10,203 nucleotides of DNA, taken from NCBI GenBank assembly GCA_035940575.1, contig DASZER010000037.1:1-10203 (forward strand), given 5' to 3'. This document shows, piece by piece, positions 6,619 to 10,203 of this stretch; within the stretch, counting starts at the first letter, position 1, and every line of letters begins with the position of its first letter. The translations under genes and the position numbers were made by a program. The notes beneath the pieces were generated by a model that saw only the letters and a list, made by a program, of their open reading frames with translations, was not told the DNA's origin and did not search any database. This DNA is from BP-191 sp035940575 (GTDB taxonomy: Bacteria > Actinomycetota > Actinomycetes > BP-191).

Positions 6619-7326
6619 GTGACGGAGGACGAGGTCGGCGGAACGCCGCCGAGTGCGGGGCCCGGTGAGCCGATCCGCGTACTCGTCGTCGACGACCACG
6701 CGTTGTTCCGCCGCGGGCTCCAGATGGTCCTCGAGCAGGAGGAGGACATCGAGGTCGTTGGCGAGGCCGGCGACGGTGCCGAGGCGGTCGAGCGCGCCGC
6801 CGACGCGATGCCCGACATCGTCCTCATGGACGTGCGCATGCCGAAGCGCGGCGGCATCGACGCGTGCACCGCGATCAAGGACGCCGTTCCGAGCGCCAAG
6901 ATCATCATGCTGACGATCAGCGACGAGGAGGCGGACCTCTACGACGCCATCAAGGCCGGCGCGTCGGGCTACCTTCTCAAGGAGATCTCCATCGAGGAGG
7001 TCGCCGCGGCGATCCGCGCCGTCAACGAGGGCCAGTCGCTCATCTCGCCGTCGATGGCGTCGAAGCTGCTCACCGAGTTCGCCTCGATGATCAAGCGCAC
7101 CGACGACCGCCAGCAGGTGCCGACGCCGCGCCTCACCGACCGCGAGATGGAGGTCCTCAAGCTCGTCGCGAAGGGCCTCAACAACCGCGACATCGCCAAG
7201 CAGCTCTTCATCTCCGAGAACACGGTGAAGAACCACATCCGCAACATCCTGGAGAAGCTCCAGCTCCACTCGCGCATGGAGGCGGTCGTCTACGCCGTCC
7301 GCGAGAAGCTGCTCGAGATCACCTGA
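6619..7326 (+). CDS. NarL/FixJ-family (LuxR-type) response regulator, no adjacent kinase
   Basis: This is a cytoplasmic DNA-binding response regulator of 235 residues. The receiver domain (about 20-135) has D25-D26, phosphoacceptor D71 in VLMDVRMP, T99 and K121 in YLLKE, so all phosphorylation residues are intact. The LuxR-type helix-turn-helix (about 170-228) has LTDREMEVLKLVAKGLNNRD and SENTVKNHIRNILEKL. The GTG at 6619 follows GAGGAGG (6608-6614) by 4 nt; a second GTG at 6617 is out of frame. An 18-residue acidic/Pro-rich N-terminal stretch precedes the receiver. No histidine kinase adjoins it in the window, and MtrB already pairs with MtrA. It sits 34 bp after hpf and may share its transcript. 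Its targets cannot be deduced from the sequence. Confidence 0.92.
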   Translation: MTEDEVGGTPPSAGPGEPIRVLVVDDHALFRRGLQMVLEQEEDIEVVGEAGDGAEAVERAADAMPDIVLMDVRMPKRGGIDACTAIKDAVPSAKIIMLTISDEEADLYDAIKAGASGYLLKEISIEEVAAAIRAVNEGQSLISPSMASKLLTEFASMIKRTDDRQQVPTPRLTDREMEVLKLVAKGLNNRDIAKQLFISENTVKNHIRNILEKLQLHSRMEAVVYAVREKLLEIT

Positions 7327-7329
7327 CCG

Positions 7330-8565
7330 TCACCGCACCACCTCCTTCGCGAGCGCGGCGGCCGCCTCCGGCGGCGTGACGCGCTCCACCGCGACCGCGG
7401 ACGCGCCGACCCACGTCGCCGCCTCGCGCAACGCCGCCGCCACCGCCCGCACGGTCGCGCCGGCAGGGACCGCGCGCGCCCCCGTGATGCCGGAGAACGT
7501 CACGTGCCTCGCGACGAGCGTCGCGCCCTGGCGCGCCGGGTCCACCCGCCCGACGAGCCGCCCGCCCGCGAGCACCGGCATCGCGTAGTAGCCGTGCTCG
7601 CGCAGCGGCGCGGGCGTGTACGCCTCCAGCCGGTGCCGCATCCCGAACACCCGCTCCACCCGGTCCCGCGTCCACACCAGCGGGTCGAACGGCGTCAGCA
7701 ACGTCGTGCGCGAGCGTTGCGGCACCGCGCCCGACGCCAACGCCGCCAGCCACGCCGGCGACGCCCACGCCGGCTGCCCCCACCCCTCGACCGTCACCGG
7801 CACGAGCCCCGCCTCGGGCGCGAGCCGCCGCGCGTCGGCGACCGAGCAGCAGCGGAGGTAGTCGGCGAGGTCGCCCGCCGTCCCCACGCCGACCGCGGCG
7901 CCGGTCGCGGCGAGCAGCGCCACCCGGCACTCGTCGTCCGACGGCGCGGAGCCCAGCAACGCCGCCGGGATCGCCCGCGACGCGAGGTCGTAGACGCGCC
8001 GCCACCCGGCCCTGCGGGTGCAGACGACGTCGCCGAAGCCGAGCAGCTCCTCCACCGCGATCTTCGAGTCCGACCAGTCCCACCACTCGCCGCCGCGCTT
8101 CGCGCCGCCGAGGTCGCTCGCGGTCAACGGCCCCCGCTCCGCCAGCGCCGCCAGCACCGCCGCGCGCACCGGCGCGAGGTCAGGCCGCGCGGAGCCGTAC
8201 CGCGAACGGAAGTAGCGCCGCCGCACCTCGAACAGCGGCCACGACTCCAGCGGCAGCACGCAGGCGGCGTGCGCCCAGTACTCGAACGCCACCGGCGGCT
8301 CCGCCCAGTACGCCTCCGCGACCGCCTCGGGACCGACCGCGCCGAGGCGCGCGTACGGCACCAGGACGTGCGAGCGCGCGAGCACCGAGATCGTGTCGAG
8401 CTGCACCGCCCCGAGCGACCGCAGCACCGCCGAGACCGCCGCCGCCCCACGCCCCGCCCTGCGCCCCGCGCCACCGCCCGCCGCACGCGCCGCCCCGGCG
8501 GGCGCGCCGAGCCCCGCCGCCGCCACGGCGAGCCGCCGCGCCTCCGCCGCCGAAAGAACGTCCAC
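7330..8565 (-). CDS. alkX: YcaQ/AlkX-like winged-helix DNA glycosylase
   Basis: The family (HTH_42, winged-helix DNA-binding) includes E. coli YcaQ/AlkX, which unhooks DNA interstrand crosslinks, and Streptomyces AlkZ, which protects against azinomycin. Key evidence in the 411-residue product is Q55-L56-D57 in GAVQLDTISVLARSHVL, the Q-x-D catalytic pattern of the YcaQ/AlkX subgroup rather than the QxQ of AlkZ. Others are YARLG, AYWAEPPVAFEYWAHAACVLPLESWP, RRRYFRSRYG and the conserved C-terminal FDPLVWTRDRVERVFG. The N-terminal turn (about 20-45) is unusually Gly/Ala-rich. The start is GTG at 8565-8563, the stop TGA at 7332-7330. It runs convergent to the response regulator with a 3-bp gap and divergent from secA. 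The substrate is inferred from the motif, not shown; the gene symbol is by analogy. Confidence 0.87.
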   Translation of the reverse strand: MDVLSAAEARRLAVAAAGLGAPAGAARAAGGGAGRRAGRGAAAVSAVLRSLGAVQLDTISVLARSHVLVPYARLGAVGPEAVAEAYWAEPPVAFEYWAHAACVLPLESWPLFEVRRRYFRSRYGSARPDLAPVRAAVLAALAERGPLTASDLGGAKRGGEWWDWSDSKIAVEELLGFGDVVCTRRAGWRRVYDLASRAIPAALLGSAPSDDECRVALLAATGAAVGVGTAGDLADYLRCCSVADARRLAPEAGLVPVTVEGWGQPAWASPAWLAALASGAVPQRSRTTLLTPFDPLVWTRDRVERVFGMRHRLEAYTPAPLREHGYYAMPVLAGGRLVGRVDPARQGATLVARHVTFSGITGARAVPAGATVRAVAAALREAATWVGASAVAVERVTPPEAAAALAKEVVR

Positions 8566-8571
8566 GCGGGC

Positions 8572-8577
8572 ACCCTA
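8572..8577 (-). promoter_or_regulatory. Candidate -10 element for the alkX-like gene
   Basis: Read on the minus strand, TAGGGT fits TANNNT and ends 6 nt before the GTG start codon. A transcript beginning 6-7 nt after the -10 would start on the first base of the gene, i.e. a leaderless mRNA, a common arrangement in actinobacteria. No strong -35 is visible. Confidence 0.35.
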
Positions 8578-8658
8578 GGGACCCCCTGTGACGTTTCTCC
8601 GTCCACAGCCCCGAGACGGCACCCGCGCCCGGCCCCGCGCCCGTGCCCGCCGACGGGC

Positions 8659-8688
8659 CTAACCCAGACGGCGAAGTGCGCCTACCAT
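8659..8688 (+). promoter_or_regulatory. Candidate secA promoter
   Basis: TACCAT (8683-8688) matches TANNNT, and CTAACC (8659-8664) is a partial -35 with an 18-bp spacer. Transcription would start near 8694-8695, leaving a leader of about 78 nt. The site lies in the 207-bp divergent alkX-secA intergenic region, where a promoter is required. The match is by eye only. Confidence 0.4.
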
Positions 8689-8697
8689 GGGCGGGAT

Positions 8698-8712
8698 CGG
8701 CGGACACCGCCG
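8698..8712 (+). other. Short hairpin in the presumed secA leader
   Basis: CGGCGG (8698-8703) and CCGCCG (8707-8712) form a perfect 6-bp GC stem around a 3-nt ACA loop, starting 3-4 nt after the inferred transcription start. No T-tract follows, so it is not a terminator. It could stabilise the 5' end of the mRNA or be chance in GC-rich DNA. Confidence 0.3.
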
Positions 8713-8772
8713 TTCCCTTCGGGCTGCCCACGAGGGCCACGAAGGTCACCGACGAGGAGTGCTGAAGCCCCG

Positions 8773-10203
<1,431 letters not shown>

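Noticed and set aside
8599..8607. Third DnaA-box-like site (CCGTCCACA) in the alkX-secA gap
   Set aside because: Two mismatches to TTGTCCACA and isolated, so too weak to call.

Overview
This is a chromosomal housekeeping segment from a high-GC Gram-positive bacterium, almost certainly an actinobacterium (Actinomycetota). The evidence is the very high G+C, the near-exclusive use of G or C at third codon positions, frequent GTG starts, and above all the actinobacterial signature block mtrA-mtrB-lpqB. The species cannot be fixed from the sequence. Synteny and codon use look native throughout. I see no insertion sequence, prophage, CRISPR array, tRNA or rRNA.

Layout: (1) 1-753 holds the 3' part of mtnA (methionine salvage), with an odd 57-bp exact repeat at the window edge. 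(2) 875-4852 is a tightly overlapping operon, mtrA-mtrB-lpqB: an OmpR-type response regulator, its membrane histidine kinase, and the lipoprotein thought to modulate the kinase outside the cell. mtrA and mtrB overlap by 4 bp with an apparent CTG start; mtrB and lpqB overlap by 8 bp. (3) 4918 to about 5565 encodes a ComF-type phosphoribosyltransferase whose frame has no stop until 6033. Two DnaA-box-like sites lie just upstream. (4) 5566-5972 is mostly a non-conserved leader with a possible promoter and a possible 40-residue ORF. (5) 5973-7326 encodes long-form ribosome hibernation factor HPF, then a NarL/FixJ-type response regulator with no kinase beside it. (6) 7330-8565, on the minus strand, encodes a YcaQ/AlkX-like winged-helix DNA glycosylase whose stop lies 3 bp from the convergent regulator's stop. 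(7) 8566-8772 is a divergent intergenic region with candidate promoters both ways. (8) 8773 to the window end is the 5' half of secA.

The genes form several units: cell-envelope and cell-cycle signalling (MtrAB-LpqB), stationary-phase ribosome protection (HPF), DNA crosslink repair (AlkX-like) and protein export (SecA). I found no convincing new system. The points most worth a second look are the mtnA repeat, the CTG start of mtrB, the missing comF stop and the small ORF abutting hpf.
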